From Mesorhizobium loti (GTDB taxonomy: Bacteria > Pseudomonadota > Alphaproteobacteria > Rhizobiales > Rhizobiaceae): a stretch of DNA of 64,000 bases. The position numbers and the translations under genes are program-made. The notes under the pieces were generated by a model. The model worked only from the letters and a program-made list of their open reading frames with translations. It searched no databases and was not told the origin of the DNA. Shown piece by piece: positions 8,671 through 20,145 of the stretch (position 1 is its first letter; every line of letters starts with the position of its first letter). The DNA is taken from assembly GCF_001510895.1 (NCBI RefSeq), contig NZ_LPWA01000098.1:1-64000 (forward strand), written 5' to 3'.

Positions 8671-10677
8671 ATGACAAGCCTGGCAGCATTGAAGTCCGTC
8701 GCCACCGCCGTCTCCGAGCGCGACATGGCAAATGCGATCCGCGCGCTGGCCATGGACAGCGTGCAGAAGGCCAACTCCGGACATCCGGGCATGCCGATGG
8801 GAATGGCCGATGTCGCGACGATATTGTTCAGCCGCTTCATCAACATCGACCCGACAGCGCCGGACTGGCCTGACCGCGACCGCTTCGTGCTTTCGGCCGG
8901 CCACGGCTCGATGCTGCAATATGCCCTGCACTACCTGCTCGGCTACGAAGACATGCCAATCGAGGAATTGCAGCGGTTCCGTCAGCTGGGCAGCCGTACC
9001 GCCGGCCATCCGGAGCATGGCCACGCGCTTGGCATCGAGACAACGACCGGTCCGCTCGGACAAGGCATTTCGACCGCTGTCGGCATGGCGCTGGCGGAAC
9101 GCATGCTTGCTGCCCGCCACGGCGCCGATCTCGTCGACCATTATACCTACGTGATCGCCGGCGACGGCTGCCTGCAGGAAGGCATCAGCCACGAGGCGAT
9201 CGATCTCGCAGGCCACCTGAAGCTCTCCCGCCTGATCGTCTTTTGGGACGACAACGCGATCTCCATCGACGGACCAACCTCGCTGTCGACATCGATGGAT
9301 CAGCCGGCCCGGTTCAAAGCCGCCGGATGGCTTGTGCAGTCGGTGGACGGCCACGACATGGAGGCCGTCGCCGCGGCGATCGAGACCGCGCGGCAGTCGG
9401 ATCGGCCATCTCTGATCGCCTGCCGCACGGTGATCGGCAAGGGCGCGCCCAATCTGGGCGGCTCGGAAAAGACGCATGGCGCGCCGCTGGGCGATGCGGA
9501 GATTGCCGCGACGCGCGAAAACATCGGCTGGGCCTACGCACCGTTCGAGGTGCCGGACGATATCCTGTCCGCATGGCGCGAGATTGCCGAGCGCGGGCAA
9601 GCGGCGCGGCGCGCCTGGGAGCAGCGGCTTGCCGCCTCGCCGCAGCGGCAGGCCTTCGAGCGCGCGATCGCCGGCAAATTGCCCGACGCGGTGTTCGAGG
9701 CCCTTGGCGCCTTCCGCATGGAGCATGTCGAGAAGGCGACCAAGGTTGCAACGCGCAAGGCCTCCGAGATGGCGCTGGCCGCGATCAACGGCGCAACCGA
9801 GCTGACGGTCGGCGGCTCCGCCGATCTGACGCATTCCAATCTGACGATCACCAAGGACATGGATCGCATAGTGCCGGGCAGTTATGCCGGCCGCTACATT
9901 CACTACGGCATTCGCGAGCACGGCATGGCTGCCGCCATGAACGGCATCGCGCTGCATGGCGGATTCGTGCCCTACGGCGGCACCTTTCTGTGCTTCGCCG
10001 ACTATGCTCGCGGCGCGATGCGGCTCTCGGCGCTCATGGGCCAGCGCGTCATCTATGTGATGACGCATGATTCCATCGGTCTCGGCGAGGACGGTCCGAC
10101 CCATCAGCCGATCGAGCATCTGGCGATGCTGCGGGCGACACCCAACCTAAACGTCTTTCGCCCGGCCGACATCATCGAAACGGCGGAATGCTGGGAGCTG
10201 GCGCTGAAGAGCGAGACGCGGCCGAGCGTGCTTGTGCTCTCGCGCCAGAACCTGCCGATGCTGCGCCAGGCACACGGCCAGGAGAACCTGTCCAGCCGTG
10301 GCGCTTACGTCTTGCGCGAGCCATCCGCGCACCGCGCCGTGACGCTGATCGCGACAGGCTCAGAGGTCGAGATCGCCGTTGCCGCTGCCGAACGGTTGGA
10401 GACCGAACACGGCACCGCCGCCGCGGTCGTCTCGATGCCGTGCTGGGAACTGTTCGAGAAACAGGATGCCGACTACCGGAGGTCCATCCTCGGTTCGGCG
10501 CCGCGCATCGCCGTTGAGGCGGCCGTCCGTCTCGGCTGGGATCGCTGGATCGGCGACACGGGCGCTTTTGTCGGCATGACCGGCTTCGGCGCCAGTGCTC
10601 CCGCCTCGGACCTCTACCGGCATTTCGACGTCACGCCCGAAGCCGTCGCAGCAGCGGCGCTGAGGCTCATCATCTAG
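8671..10677 (+). CDS. cbbT: Transketolase
   Basis: A 668-residue transketolase. Thiamine-diphosphate binding is shown by the [19 protein letters not shown] segment (about residues 156-175) and the N-terminal [13 protein letters not shown] motif. The pyrimidine domain has [13 protein letters not shown], with the catalytic glutamate. In the Calvin cycle it moves two-carbon units among sugar phosphates to regenerate pentoses. GAGGAGG precedes ATG 8671, ten bases after the cbbP stop. The opposite strand has a long open frame (8,620-10,119) that is a coding shadow. Confidence 0.95.
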   Translation: MTSLAALKSVATAVSERDMANAIRALAMDSVQKANSGHPGMPMGMADVATILFSRFINIDPTAPDWPDRDRFVLSAGHGSMLQYALHYLLGYEDMPIEELQRFRQLGSRTAGHPEHGHALGIETTTGPLGQGISTAVGMALAERMLAARHGADLVDHYTYVIAGDGCLQEGISHEAIDLAGHLKLSRLIVFWDDNAISIDGPTSLSTSMDQPARFKAAGWLVQSVDGHDMEAVAAAIETARQSDRPSLIACRTVIGKGAPNLGGSEKTHGAPLGDAEIAATRENIGWAYAPFEVPDDILSAWREIAERGQAARRAWEQRLAASPQRQAFERAIAGKLPDAVFEALGAFRMEHVEKATKVATRKASEMALAAINGATELTVGGSADLTHSNLTITKDMDRIVPGSYAGRYIHYGIREHGMAAAMNGIALHGGFVPYGGTFLCFADYARGAMRLSALMGQRVIYVMTHDSIGLGEDGPTHQPIEHLAMLRATPNLNVFRPADIIETAECWELALKSETRPSVLVLSRQNLPMLRQAHGQENLSSRGAYVLREPSAHRAVTLIATGSEVEIAVAAAERLETEHGTAAAVVSMPCWELFEKQDADYRRSILGSAPRIAVEAAVRLGWDRWIGDTGAFVGMTGFGASAPASDLYRHFDVTPEAVAAAALRLII

Positions 10678-10688
10678 GAGGACGGACA

Positions 10689-13263
<2,575 letters not shown>

Positions 13264-13274
13264 GGAGACAGACG

Positions 13275-13694
13275 ATGCGTATCACCCAAGGGGCGTTTTC
13301 CTTCCTGCCCGACCTGACCGACGACCAGATCCGCGCGCAGGTGCAGTATTGCATCGACAACAAATGGGCTGTCAGCCTCGAGGTCACCGACGACCCTCAC
13401 CCGCGCAACGTCTATTGGGAGATGTGGGGTCACCCGATGTTCGACAATCCCGACGCGGCGGCGCTGATGATGGAGCTGAACGCATGCCGTAAGCTCTATG
13501 GCGACCGCTATATCCGCGCCGTCGCCTTCGATTCCTCGCATGGCTGGGAATCGGTGAGGCTCTCCTTCATCGTCAACCGCCCGGCCGAGGAACCCGGCTA
13601 TCGGCTCGAGCGGCAGGAGGCCGCGGGTCGCACGATCCGTTACACCACCAAGCCCTACGCCGCCGACAAGCCGGCCGGAACGAGGTACGGCTGA
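13275..13694 (+). CDS. cbbS: RuBisCO small subunit, form IC
   Basis: A 139-residue small subunit starting [19 protein letters not shown], a typical form IC N-terminus, with GGAGACAGACG upstream of ATG 13275. It carries the conserved [10 protein letters not shown] segment. The C-terminal extension (after about residue 110, [17 protein letters not shown]) is the form IC/ID hairpin that lines the central pore of the hexadecamer. It assembles with CbbL as L8S8. Confidence 0.96.
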   Translation: MRITQGAFSFLPDLTDDQIRAQVQYCIDNKWAVSLEVTDDPHPRNVYWEMWGHPMFDNPDAAALMMELNACRKLYGDRYIRAVAFDSSHGWESVRLSFIVNRPAEEPGYRLERQEAAGRTIRYTTKPYAADKPAGTRYG

Positions 13695-13717
13695 TCGTCG
13701 GACAGGAGAAAAATGCC

Positions 13718-14656
13718 ATGTCGGCGCCAGCCTTTGCCGAAACGGATGTGCCTCAAGGTGCCGTCCCGACGGCGATCGATCTGCGTGAGGAATTCGAAAC
13801 TTCCGGCGTCAAGAACGTCCTGGCCGAGCTCGACCGCGAGCTGATCGGGCTCGCCCCGGTCAAAAGACGCATCCGCGAGACGGCGGCGCTCCTGCTGGTC
13901 GAGCGGGCACGCCGCCGCATGGGCCTCGCCCATGAGACGCCGACGCTGCATATGAGCTTCACCGGCAATCCCGGCACCGGCAAGACGACCGTCGCGCTGC
14001 GCATGGCCGACCTGCTGCATCGGCTGGGCTATATCCGCAAAGGTCATCTGGTTTCGGTGACCCGTGACGACCTGGTCGGCCAGTATATCGGCCACACCGC
14101 GCCCAAGACCAAGGAGATCCTGAAGAAGGCGATGGGCGGCGTGCTGTTCATCGACGAGGCCTACTATCTCTATCGCCCCGAGAACGAGCGCGACTACGGC
14201 CAGGAGGCGATCGAGATCCTGCTACAGGTAATGGAGAACCAGCGCGACGACCTGGTGGTGATCCTTGCCGGCTACGCGCAGCGCATGGATCGCTTCTTCG
14301 ACAGCAATCCGGGATTCCGCTCGCGCATAGCCCACCACATCGACTTTCCCGACTATTCCAACGACGAGCTTCTCAGGATCGCGGAACAAATGCTCGACCA
14401 GCAAAATTACCTGTTCGACACGAAGGCAACCGCAGCAATGGCCGACTACATCGCACGCCGCCGCGCGCAGCCGCATTTCGCCAATGCCCGCTCGATCCGC
14501 AACGCACTTGACCGGGCACGGCTGCGGCAGGCCAACCGCCTGTTCGAGAGCATCAAGGGGCCGCTCGACGCAAAGGCGCTGTCGACGATCTCTGCCGAGG
14601 ACATCACCGCCAGCCGGGTCTTCGCGCTAAATCCAGGCGAAGGAGAAAGCAAATGA
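13718..14656 (+). CDS. cbbX: Red-type RuBisCO activase, AAA+ ATPase
   Basis: A 312-residue CbbX: Walker [10 protein letters not shown] (about residues 86-94), Walker [14 protein letters not shown] and the sensor region ILAGYAQRM. CbbX is an AAA+ protein that remodels inhibited form IC/ID RuBisCO by acting on the large-subunit C-terminus and is allosterically activated by RuBP. It lies 23 bases after cbbS and its stop overlaps the cbbE start by four bases. Confidence 0.95.
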   Translation: MSAPAFAETDVPQGAVPTAIDLREEFETSGVKNVLAELDRELIGLAPVKRRIRETAALLLVERARRRMGLAHETPTLHMSFTGNPGTGKTTVALRMADLLHRLGYIRKGHLVSVTRDDLVGQYIGHTAPKTKEILKKAMGGVLFIDEAYYLYRPENERDYGQEAIEILLQVMENQRDDLVVILAGYAQRMDRFFDSNPGFRSRIAHHIDFPDYSNDELLRIAEQMLDQQNYLFDTKATAAMADYIARRRAQPHFANARSIRNALDRARLRQANRLFESIKGPLDAKALSTISAEDITASRVFALNPGEGESK

Positions 14657-15339
14657 CCGGGAAGACCATCATCGCCCCTTCCGTTCTGTCGTCCGATTTC
14701 TCGCGGCTCGGCGACGAGGTCGAAGCGGTCGCGCGGGCAGGCGCCGATTGGATTCACCTCGACGTGATGGACGGACATTTCGTGCCCAACATCACCTTCG
14801 GCCCGCCGGTGATCAAGGCAATTCGCGATCGAACGGACAAGGTCTTCGACTGTCATCTGATGATCGCGCCGGCCGATCCCTATATCGCGGCTTTCGCCGA
14901 CGCAGGTTGCGACATCATCACGGTGCATGCCGAGGCCGGACCGCATCTAGACCGTTCGCTGCAGGCGATCAGGAGCCTCGGCAAGAAGGCCGGCGTGTCG
15001 CTCAATCCGTCGACGCCGGAAAGCGTCATCGAATATGTTCTCGACCGGCTCGATCTTGTGCTTTTGATGACGGTCAATCCGGGTTTCGGCGGCCAAGCCT
15101 TCATTTCGGCGGTCATCGACAAGGTCAGGCGTGTCAAAGCGCTGATCGGCCAACGTCCGATCGACATCGAGATCGACGGTGGCGTCACGCCCGACACTGC
15201 TCCCCTGGTCACCGCGGCCGGCGCCAATGTGCTCGTCGCCGGCTCCGCCGTCTTCAAGGGTGGCACCGAGGCGGCCTATCGCGCCAATATCGGCGCGATC
15301 AGACAGGCCGCCGACGGAGCGATCCGGCGAGCCGCGTGA
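14653..15339 (+). CDS. cbbE: Ribulose-phosphate 3-epimerase
   Basis: A 228-residue TIM-barrel epimerase. The family patterns are [49 protein letters not shown] and EIDGGV, which include the zinc ligands (H, D, H, D) and catalytic aspartates. It interconverts xylulose-5-phosphate and ribulose-5-phosphate, feeding phosphoribulokinase. The start overlaps the cbbX stop (ATGA). It is probably specific to the cbb operon; a housekeeping rpe may exist elsewhere. Confidence 0.94.
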   Translation: MTGKTIIAPSVLSSDFSRLGDEVEAVARAGADWIHLDVMDGHFVPNITFGPPVIKAIRDRTDKVFDCHLMIAPADPYIAAFADAGCDIITVHAEAGPHLDRSLQAIRSLGKKAGVSLNPSTPESVIEYVLDRLDLVLLMTVNPGFGGQAFISAVIDKVRRVKALIGQRPIDIEIDGGVTPDTAPLVTAAGANVLVAGSAVFKGGTEAAYRANIGAIRQAADGAIRRAA

Positions 15340-15360
15340 CCTGCTTGGTCGGAGGATGAC

Positions 15361-15918
15361 ATGGCGGCAATCCCACCTGTCTGCGATTTCGGCTGGCAAG
15401 CCGTCGATGCCGTTTTGCCCGGCGTCGACGGCAAATCGCATTCGATCTTCGGCCAAGCCGGTCCCAACGGGCTGGTCGTTGCTTTCATCTGCAATCACTG
15501 CCCCTATGTGAAGGCGGTGATTTCACGCATCGTGCGCGACGCCAACGACCTCAAGGCCGAAGGGGTGGGCTTCGTCGCGATCAACTCCAATGATGCCGAC
15601 GCCTACCCGGATGATTCCTTCGACGCCATGAAACTCTTCGCCAGGGCGAACGCCTTCACCTTCCCGTATCTCCACGACGAGTCGCAGGCGGTGGCGCGCG
15701 CCTATGGAGCCGTGTGCACCCCGGATTTCTTCGGCCTCAACAGCGAGTTGACGCTGCAATATCGTGGCCGGCTGGACGCATCGCGACGAGACGCCGGACC
15801 GCCCGGGCTGAGGCGCGATCTGTTCGAGGCGATGAAGCAGGTTGCCCGAACCGGTGACGGACCGCTTGACCAGATCGCTTCGATCGGCTGCTCGATCAAA
15901 TGGAAGGAGGCTGCATGA
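15361..15918 (+). CDS. Thioredoxin-fold (AhpC/TSA-like) protein in the cbb operon
   Basis: A 185-residue protein of the redoxin/peroxiredoxin-like family. The motif CNHCPYVK (cysteines around residues 45 and 48) occupies the usual active-site position after strand-helix one. Family members usually continue TPDFF, and CTPDFFGL is present here, adding a third cysteine. No signal peptide is seen, so it is probably cytoplasmic. It is 21 bases after cbbE and its stop overlaps the cbbZ start, so it is cotranscribed. A role in redox control or protection of Calvin enzymes is inference from position only. Confidence 0.82.
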   Translation: MAAIPPVCDFGWQAVDAVLPGVDGKSHSIFGQAGPNGLVVAFICNHCPYVKAVISRIVRDANDLKAEGVGFVAINSNDADAYPDDSFDAMKLFARANAFTFPYLHDESQAVARAYGAVCTPDFFGLNSELTLQYRGRLDASRRDAGPPGLRRDLFEAMKQVARTGDGPLDQIASIGCSIKWKEAA

Positions 15919-16615
15919 ACGTCGGCGCAAGCAGGCCATTTCGGTCACAGAGGGCGATCCTGTTCGATCTCGACGGCACACTGATCGATTCGGCATCCGA
16001 CATAGCGGCGGCCGTGAACGAGCTGCTGGCCGGCCGCGACCTGCCGCCGCTGCGCGTGGATCAGGTCAAGGCAATGATCGGTGGCGGCGTCAAGAAGCTG
16101 GTCGAGCGGGCTTTCGCGGCGTCCGGAGTCCCGCTTCTCGCCGGCGCGCTCGAAGAGGCCAACCGTGCCATGGCGCCGATCTACCGCAGACATCTGACTG
16201 GCCTGACGAGGCTGATGCCCGGTGTCAGGGAGGCACTCACCCACTTCCACCTGAACGGCCTAGCCATGGGCGTCGTCACCAACAAGCCGCAATTGGCGAC
16301 CCGCGAAATCCTGCTGCATTTCCACTTGACGGAATATCTCGGCGCGATCGTCGGCGGAGATGCGGTGACACACCTGAAACCGTCGCCAGAGGCCTGCTGC
16401 TGGCGCTCGACCAGCTTGGCGTGGAACCCACCGACACGCTGATGGTGGGAGACAGCAGCAGCGACGTCGGCGCCGCGCGCGCCGCCGGCATGCCCGTCAT
16501 TCTGCTGCGCGGCGGCTACACCCAGGTCCCCGTCGAAGAGCTCGGCGCAGACCTTGTCTGCGACCGCCTGCTCGATCTGCCTTCCGCGATGCAGAGGCTG
16601 AGTGCCGCCGCCTAA
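15915..16615 (+). pseudogene. cbbZ: Phosphoglycolate phosphatase (HAD family), frameshifted
   Basis: The N-terminal part from ATG 15915 (AAGGAGG just upstream, ATGA overlap with the previous stop) carries HAD motif I, ILFDLDGTLIDSASD. It runs in frame to the GGDAVTHLKPSPE motif III region. The next frame then supplies LLLALDQLGVEPTDTLMVGDSSSDVGAARAAG (motif IV) and the C-terminus to 16615. One base is missing around GAGG at 16389-16392; restoring a G gives a continuous protein of about 233 residues, normal for CbbZ. The enzyme clears 2-phosphoglycolate made by RuBisCO oxygenation. As written, translation would end at 16442 with the last catalytic aspartates lost. Confidence 0.85.
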
Positions 16616-16655
16616 CGGGCAGCGGCAATTACGCAAATCGACGTCCGGCGAAGCA

Positions 16656-16691
16656 GTTACTTCGAGAATTGCCGTTATTTCGAGAATTGCT
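16656..16691. repeat. 18-base tandem duplication at the cytochrome c gene 3' end
   Basis: GTTACTTCGAGAATTGCC (16656-16673) is followed directly by GTTATTTCGAGAATTGCT (16674-16691), matching at 16 of 18 bases. On the minus strand the cytochrome ends LKQFSK-stop, and the next codons would read RQFSK-stop. The duplication therefore copied the last codons and the stop codon. Confidence 0.75.
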
Positions 16692-17055
16692 TGAGATAGG
16701 CAATGACGTTGGCCACGTCCTTGTCGTCCTTAAGGCCGGCAAACGCCATCTTGGTGCCTTTCACCATGGCCTTTGGATCGTGGAGATAGGTCGTCAGCGT
16801 TGCTTCGTCCCATTTGACGCCGGACTTTCCGGCCGCAACCATGGCTTGGGAATAACTGAATCCGGGATGCGTGCCGGCCGTGCGGCCGATGACGCCGTTC
16901 AACGACGGACCGACTTTGTTCTGGTCCTTGTCCGCGACGTGGCAGACCTTGCATTTGGTGAAGACCTTCTCACCTGCCGCAGCATCCTGCGCATGAGATT
17001 GGTTCGTGATGAAAGTCACCAAGGATACGGCGGCGAAAAATGCGATAGCGCGCAT
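16675..17055 (-). CDS. Class I c-type cytochrome (cytochrome c2/c550-like)
   Basis: A 126-residue periplasmic cytochrome. A signal peptide (RAIAFFAAVSLVTFITNQSHA) precedes the haem-binding motif CKVCH. The axial methionine is in GTKMAFAG, and the family segments VGPSLNGVIGRTAG and IAYLKQF are present. The start at 17055 is preferred over a longer in-frame opening because it places the signal peptide at the N-terminus. A small cytochrome of this type could carry electrons from the methanol dehydrogenase cytochrome to the terminal oxidase; this is inference from context. It is convergent with cbbZ. Confidence 0.88.
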   Translation of the reverse strand: MRAIAFFAAVSLVTFITNQSHAQDAAAGEKVFTKCKVCHVADKDQNKVGPSLNGVIGRTAGTHPGFSYSQAMVAAGKSGVKWDEATLTTYLHDPKAMVKGTKMAFAGLKDDKDVANVIAYLKQFSK

Positions 17056-17328
17056 GGCATTCCCTCGTTGATCGTCAACATGCCCCGGTTGATTTGCATG
17101 CCATTGCTTTGATGAAGTCAACCATACGAAAGTCCAGAGCACTCCGGCCGCCTTGTCCTTTCGCCTTTGTTGACGGCCTTAGGGCGAACGCGTAGCCTCA
17201 GGTCATTCTGGATTCCCATGGGCACCTCGGGAACCCAGCAGGCCGATTGTCCAGGCTGAGATTTACCCAGCCAGTGGGGCGGGCAGGATTTTCGCCAGAG
17301 CAGGCGTTTTGCACGCAAGAGGTGCCGA

Positions 17329-17538
17329 ATGAATATGGTCGACCTCATATTGACGGTTTGCCTGAGCGCCAATCCTGGCGATTGCCGAGACGAGCATCTC
17401 TATTTCGAGAGCCGTGGCTCTCTGTTCCAATGCATGATGCTGGCGCCTAGCGAAATCGCGAAATGGTCGCAGGAACACCCGACCTTGAAGGTCAGGCGCT
17501 GGAAATGCGCTTTCCCGACGAAGGACCAAGCGATCTGA
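17329..17538 (+). CDS. Small four-cysteine protein, paralogue of the protein at 5,191
   Basis: A 69-residue protein starting MNMVDLILTVCLSANPGDCR, with AAGAGGTG upstream of ATG 17329. It shares the C-x7-C and W-x3-HP-x3-V-x-RW pattern with the 66-residue protein at 5,191-5,391 (WSQEHPTLKVRRW here), and has two further cysteines (QCMML and WKCAFP). It lies 40 bases before an ABC transporter operon, as its paralogue lies beside the other transporter set. Function is unknown. A redox or metal-binding role for the cysteines is speculation. Confidence 0.65.
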   Translation: MNMVDLILTVCLSANPGDCRDEHLYFESRGSLFQCMMLAPSEIAKWSQEHPTLKVRRWKCAFPTKDQAI

Positions 17539-17578
17539 CCGAGGCCCCTGGTTTGTTGCAGTCCCGGGAGGGAACTTC

Positions 17579-18568
17579 ATGATTTCGCGGCGGGAAACGC
17601 TCCGTTTGGCGGCCCTTGGAACGGCCGCGATTCTTGGCTCACACCCCATTGCCGCCTCCGCCGCATCCAAGGTTCGTATTGGCGTGCTGAAGTTCGGCAC
17701 GGTGAGCTGGGAGCTTGATACGCTGAAGCAACACAAGTTCGACGCGGCGAACGGGATCGAGCTGGACGTTGTCTATTTCGCCGGTGAGGATGCGACCAAT
17801 GTCGCGATGCTGGCCGGCGCGATCGATATCATCGTGACCGATTGGCTGTGGGTCTCGCGCCAGCGCTCGGACGGGGGCGATGTCACATTGGCCCCCTATT
17901 CGACGGCCGTCGGGGCGATCATGGTGAAGCAGACTTCGCCGATCCGCACGATCACCGACCTCAAGGGAAAGAAGATCGGCGTCGCCGGCGGGGCTCTCGA
18001 TAAAAGCTGGCTGCTGATCCAGGCGCTGGCCAGACGCGATCACGGCCTCGACCTGCCGGCGATCAGCGATGTCGTCTTTGGCGCGCCGCCGCTGATTTCG
18101 GAAAAGGCGATCCAGGGCGAACTCGATGCGGTCCTCAATTTCTGGCACTTTTGCGCCCGGCTCGAGGCTAGCGGCTTTCGTCGGCTGATTGGCGCCGACG
18201 ATGCGCAGAAGGCGCTCGGAGCTTCGGGCCCTGTATCCGCGCTCGGCTATGTGTTCCACGACAAATGGGCGAGCGAAAATCCGGATGCCATCCGCGGCTT
18301 TCTCAAGGCTTCCGCGCAGGCCAAGGAGCTGCTGGCGAGATCCGACGACGAGTGGCTGCGCCTTGCGCCGATTGTCCGTGCGCAAGGCGGGGAACTGGTA
18401 AAGCTGCGCGACCGCTATCGCGAGGGTATCCCCAAGCGGCCAATCGCCGAGGAAGCGGCCGATGCGGGCAAGCTCTACCGCGTGCTGGCCGGGATCGGCG
18501 GCGAAAAGCTGGTCGGCGGCGCGCCGGAAATGGCCCCCGGCACGTTCTGGCAGGGGTCCGTGGAATGA
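17579..18568 (+). CDS. NitT/TauT-type ABC transporter substrate-binding protein
   Basis: A 329-residue exported binding protein of the SsuA/TauA/ThiY-like fold. It starts at ATG 17579 after GGGAGGGAACTTC, with a Tat-like N-terminus (SRRETLRLAALGTAAILG). Family hallmarks include an NVAMLAGAIDIIVTDWLWVSRQ region and a DLKGKKIGVAGG domain-swap segment. Similar proteins occur near PQQ/methanol oxidation genes in alphaproteobacteria. The ligand cannot be told from sequence. The permease gene overlaps its stop by four bases. Confidence 0.85.
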   Translation: MISRRETLRLAALGTAAILGSHPIAASAASKVRIGVLKFGTVSWELDTLKQHKFDAANGIELDVVYFAGEDATNVAMLAGAIDIIVTDWLWVSRQRSDGGDVTLAPYSTAVGAIMVKQTSPIRTITDLKGKKIGVAGGALDKSWLLIQALARRDHGLDLPAISDVVFGAPPLISEKAIQGELDAVLNFWHFCARLEASGFRRLIGADDAQKALGASGPVSALGYVFHDKWASENPDAIRGFLKASAQAKELLARSDDEWLRLAPIVRAQGGELVKLRDRYREGIPKRPIAEEAADAGKLYRVLAGIGGEKLVGGAPEMAPGTFWQGSVE

Positions 18569-19392
18569 CGGCAGGGGATCCTGACGATCGCGCGCCTGGC
18601 GCCACGGCCGATACGTCCAGCCGACCCGGTCATGCAGCGGCGCTGATGCCGGCGATGACTGTAACAATTTCTCTGCTCGGACTTTGCCTGCTGTGGAGCC
18701 TGGCGGCGAATGCCTGGCGGAGCCGGGCCTTTCCGGGGCCGGGAGAGGTCTGGCAGGTGTTGCTCCGGGAGGCGGCGAGCGGCGATCTTTTCTACCATCT
18801 CGGCGCCACGTTGGGCCGGGTTGCCGCGGCATACGTCGTCGCGATGATTGTCGGCTCGGTGATCGGCATTCTCCTCGGCAGCTATCGCGGCGCGGATCGG
18901 TTTTTCAGTCCGTGGGTAGTCCTGTTCCTCAACATCCCCGCGCTGGTTGTCATCGTGCTTGCCTACATCTGGTTCGGCCTCACCGAGGTGGCGGCGATAG
19001 GCGCGGTTGCCGTCAACAAGATCCCGAACGTTGTGGTGACCATGCGCGAAGGGACCAGGGCGCTCGATCCCAGCTACGCCGACATGGCAGCCGTCTACCG
19101 CTTCGGTCCGCTCGACCGCGTTCGCCATATCCTGCTGCCGCAACTGCAGCCCTATCTGGCCGCGACCTCGCGATCGGGCATCGCGCTCATCTGGAAGATC
19201 GTCCTGGTGGTCGAGCTGCTCGGCCGCTCCAATGGCGTCGGCTTCCAGATCCATCTCTATTTCCAGCTCTTCGACGTCGCCGCGATTCTTGCCTACACGC
19301 TGGCATTCGTGGCGGTGATGCTTGTCATCGAACTTCTTCTGGTGCAGCCCGTTGAACGACATGCAACCCGTTGGCGCCGTCGCCCCGCTTAG
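18565..19392 (+). CDS. NitT/TauT-type ABC transporter permease
   Basis: A 275-residue inner-membrane permease of the BPD_transp_1 family with about six helices. The EAA-type cytoplasmic loop is DMAAVYRFGPLDRVRHILLPQLQP. ATG 18565 overlaps the binding-protein stop (ATGA). The first 35 residues are a polar cytoplasmic tail. Its end overlaps the start of the ATPase gene, so the three genes form one transport operon. Confidence 0.88.
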   Translation: MTAGDPDDRAPGATADTSSRPGHAAALMPAMTVTISLLGLCLLWSLAANAWRSRAFPGPGEVWQVLLREAASGDLFYHLGATLGRVAAAYVVAMIVGSVIGILLGSYRGADRFFSPWVVLFLNIPALVVIVLAYIWFGLTEVAAIGAVAVNKIPNVVVTMREGTRALDPSYADMAAVYRFGPLDRVRHILLPQLQPYLAATSRSGIALIWKIVLVVELLGRSNGVGFQIHLYFQLFDVAAILAYTLAFVAVMLVIELLLVQPVERHATRWRRRPA

Positions 19393-20101
19393 GGTCGACA
19401 TCGTCGAGAAGACCTTCAGGTCCGCGCAAGGCGTCTCGGTTACGGCGCTCAAGAACCTTTCCTTCGAGGTGCGGCAAGGCGAATTCGCTTGCCTGCTCGG
19501 ACCATCGGGCTGCGGCAAGACCACGACGCTGCGTATTCTGCTTGGGCTCGACCGGCAGTTCTCCGGCTCTTTCCAACTGCCTGAAGGCGGCTCGAACCGC
19601 ATAGCCGCCGTGTTCCAGGAACCCACCCTGCTGCCGTGGCGGACGGTAGAGCAGAATGTCAGGCTGGCACTGCCAAAAGGCCTGCGGGCGAAAAATCTCG
19701 ATGGGCTGTTCGACACCCTCGGCCTCGCCGGCATGCGCTCGCTCTATCCGGCCGAACTTTCGCTCGGTCTTGCGCGTCGGGCAGCACTTGCGAGGGCCTT
19801 CGCGACCGAGCCGGCGATGCTTTTCCTGGACGAGCCCTTCGTCTCGCTCGATGGGCGGACCGCTGAGCAGCTCCGGCACCTGCTTCTGACCGTCTGGTCG
19901 GCGAGACCAACGACCGCCCTGATGGTAACGCACAACCTGACCGAGGCCCTGATGCTGTCGGATCGCATCATCGTGCTCTCGCCACGACCAGCCCATGTGC
20001 TCGGCATTTTCGACGTAAGGCTGCCTCGGCAGCACCGCAGCCCAGAGGCGACGAGCGACCTTTTGCTGTCGTTCCATCAGCAGTTTCCAGGCGTGACCTG
20101 A
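19361..20101 (+). CDS. NitT/TauT-type ABC transporter ATP-binding protein
   Basis: A 246-residue ATPase: Walker A GPSGCGKTT, Q-loop VFQEPTLLPWRTV, Walker B AMLFLDEPF and switch histidine in MVTHNLTEALML. The ABC signature is degenerate (LSLGLARRAALARAF, where family members normally have LSGGxxQRVAxARA), which is unusual but retains the key glycine and serine. The start ATG 19361 lies inside the permease gene end; an in-frame TTG at 19352 is possible. It is followed at once by an insertion sequence, so any further operon genes have been cut off. Confidence 0.87.
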   Translation: MQPVGAVAPLRVDIVEKTFRSAQGVSVTALKNLSFEVRQGEFACLLGPSGCGKTTTLRILLGLDRQFSGSFQLPEGGSNRIAAVFQEPTLLPWRTVEQNVRLALPKGLRAKNLDGLFDTLGLAGMRSLYPAELSLGLARRAALARAFATEPAMLFLDEPFVSLDGRTAEQLRHLLLTVWSARPTTALMVTHNLTEALMLSDRIIVLSPRPAHVLGIFDVRLPRQHRSPEATSDLLLSFHQQFPGVT

Positions 20102-20145
20102 TCGCCCCGCAGTGGGCGGAATGCCCTTGAAGGCTGGCTAAAGCA

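Noticed and set aside
8620-10119. 499-codon open frame on the minus strand across cbbT
   Set aside because: It lies opposite an unmistakable transketolase, shows no protein pattern and follows from GC-rich codon use.
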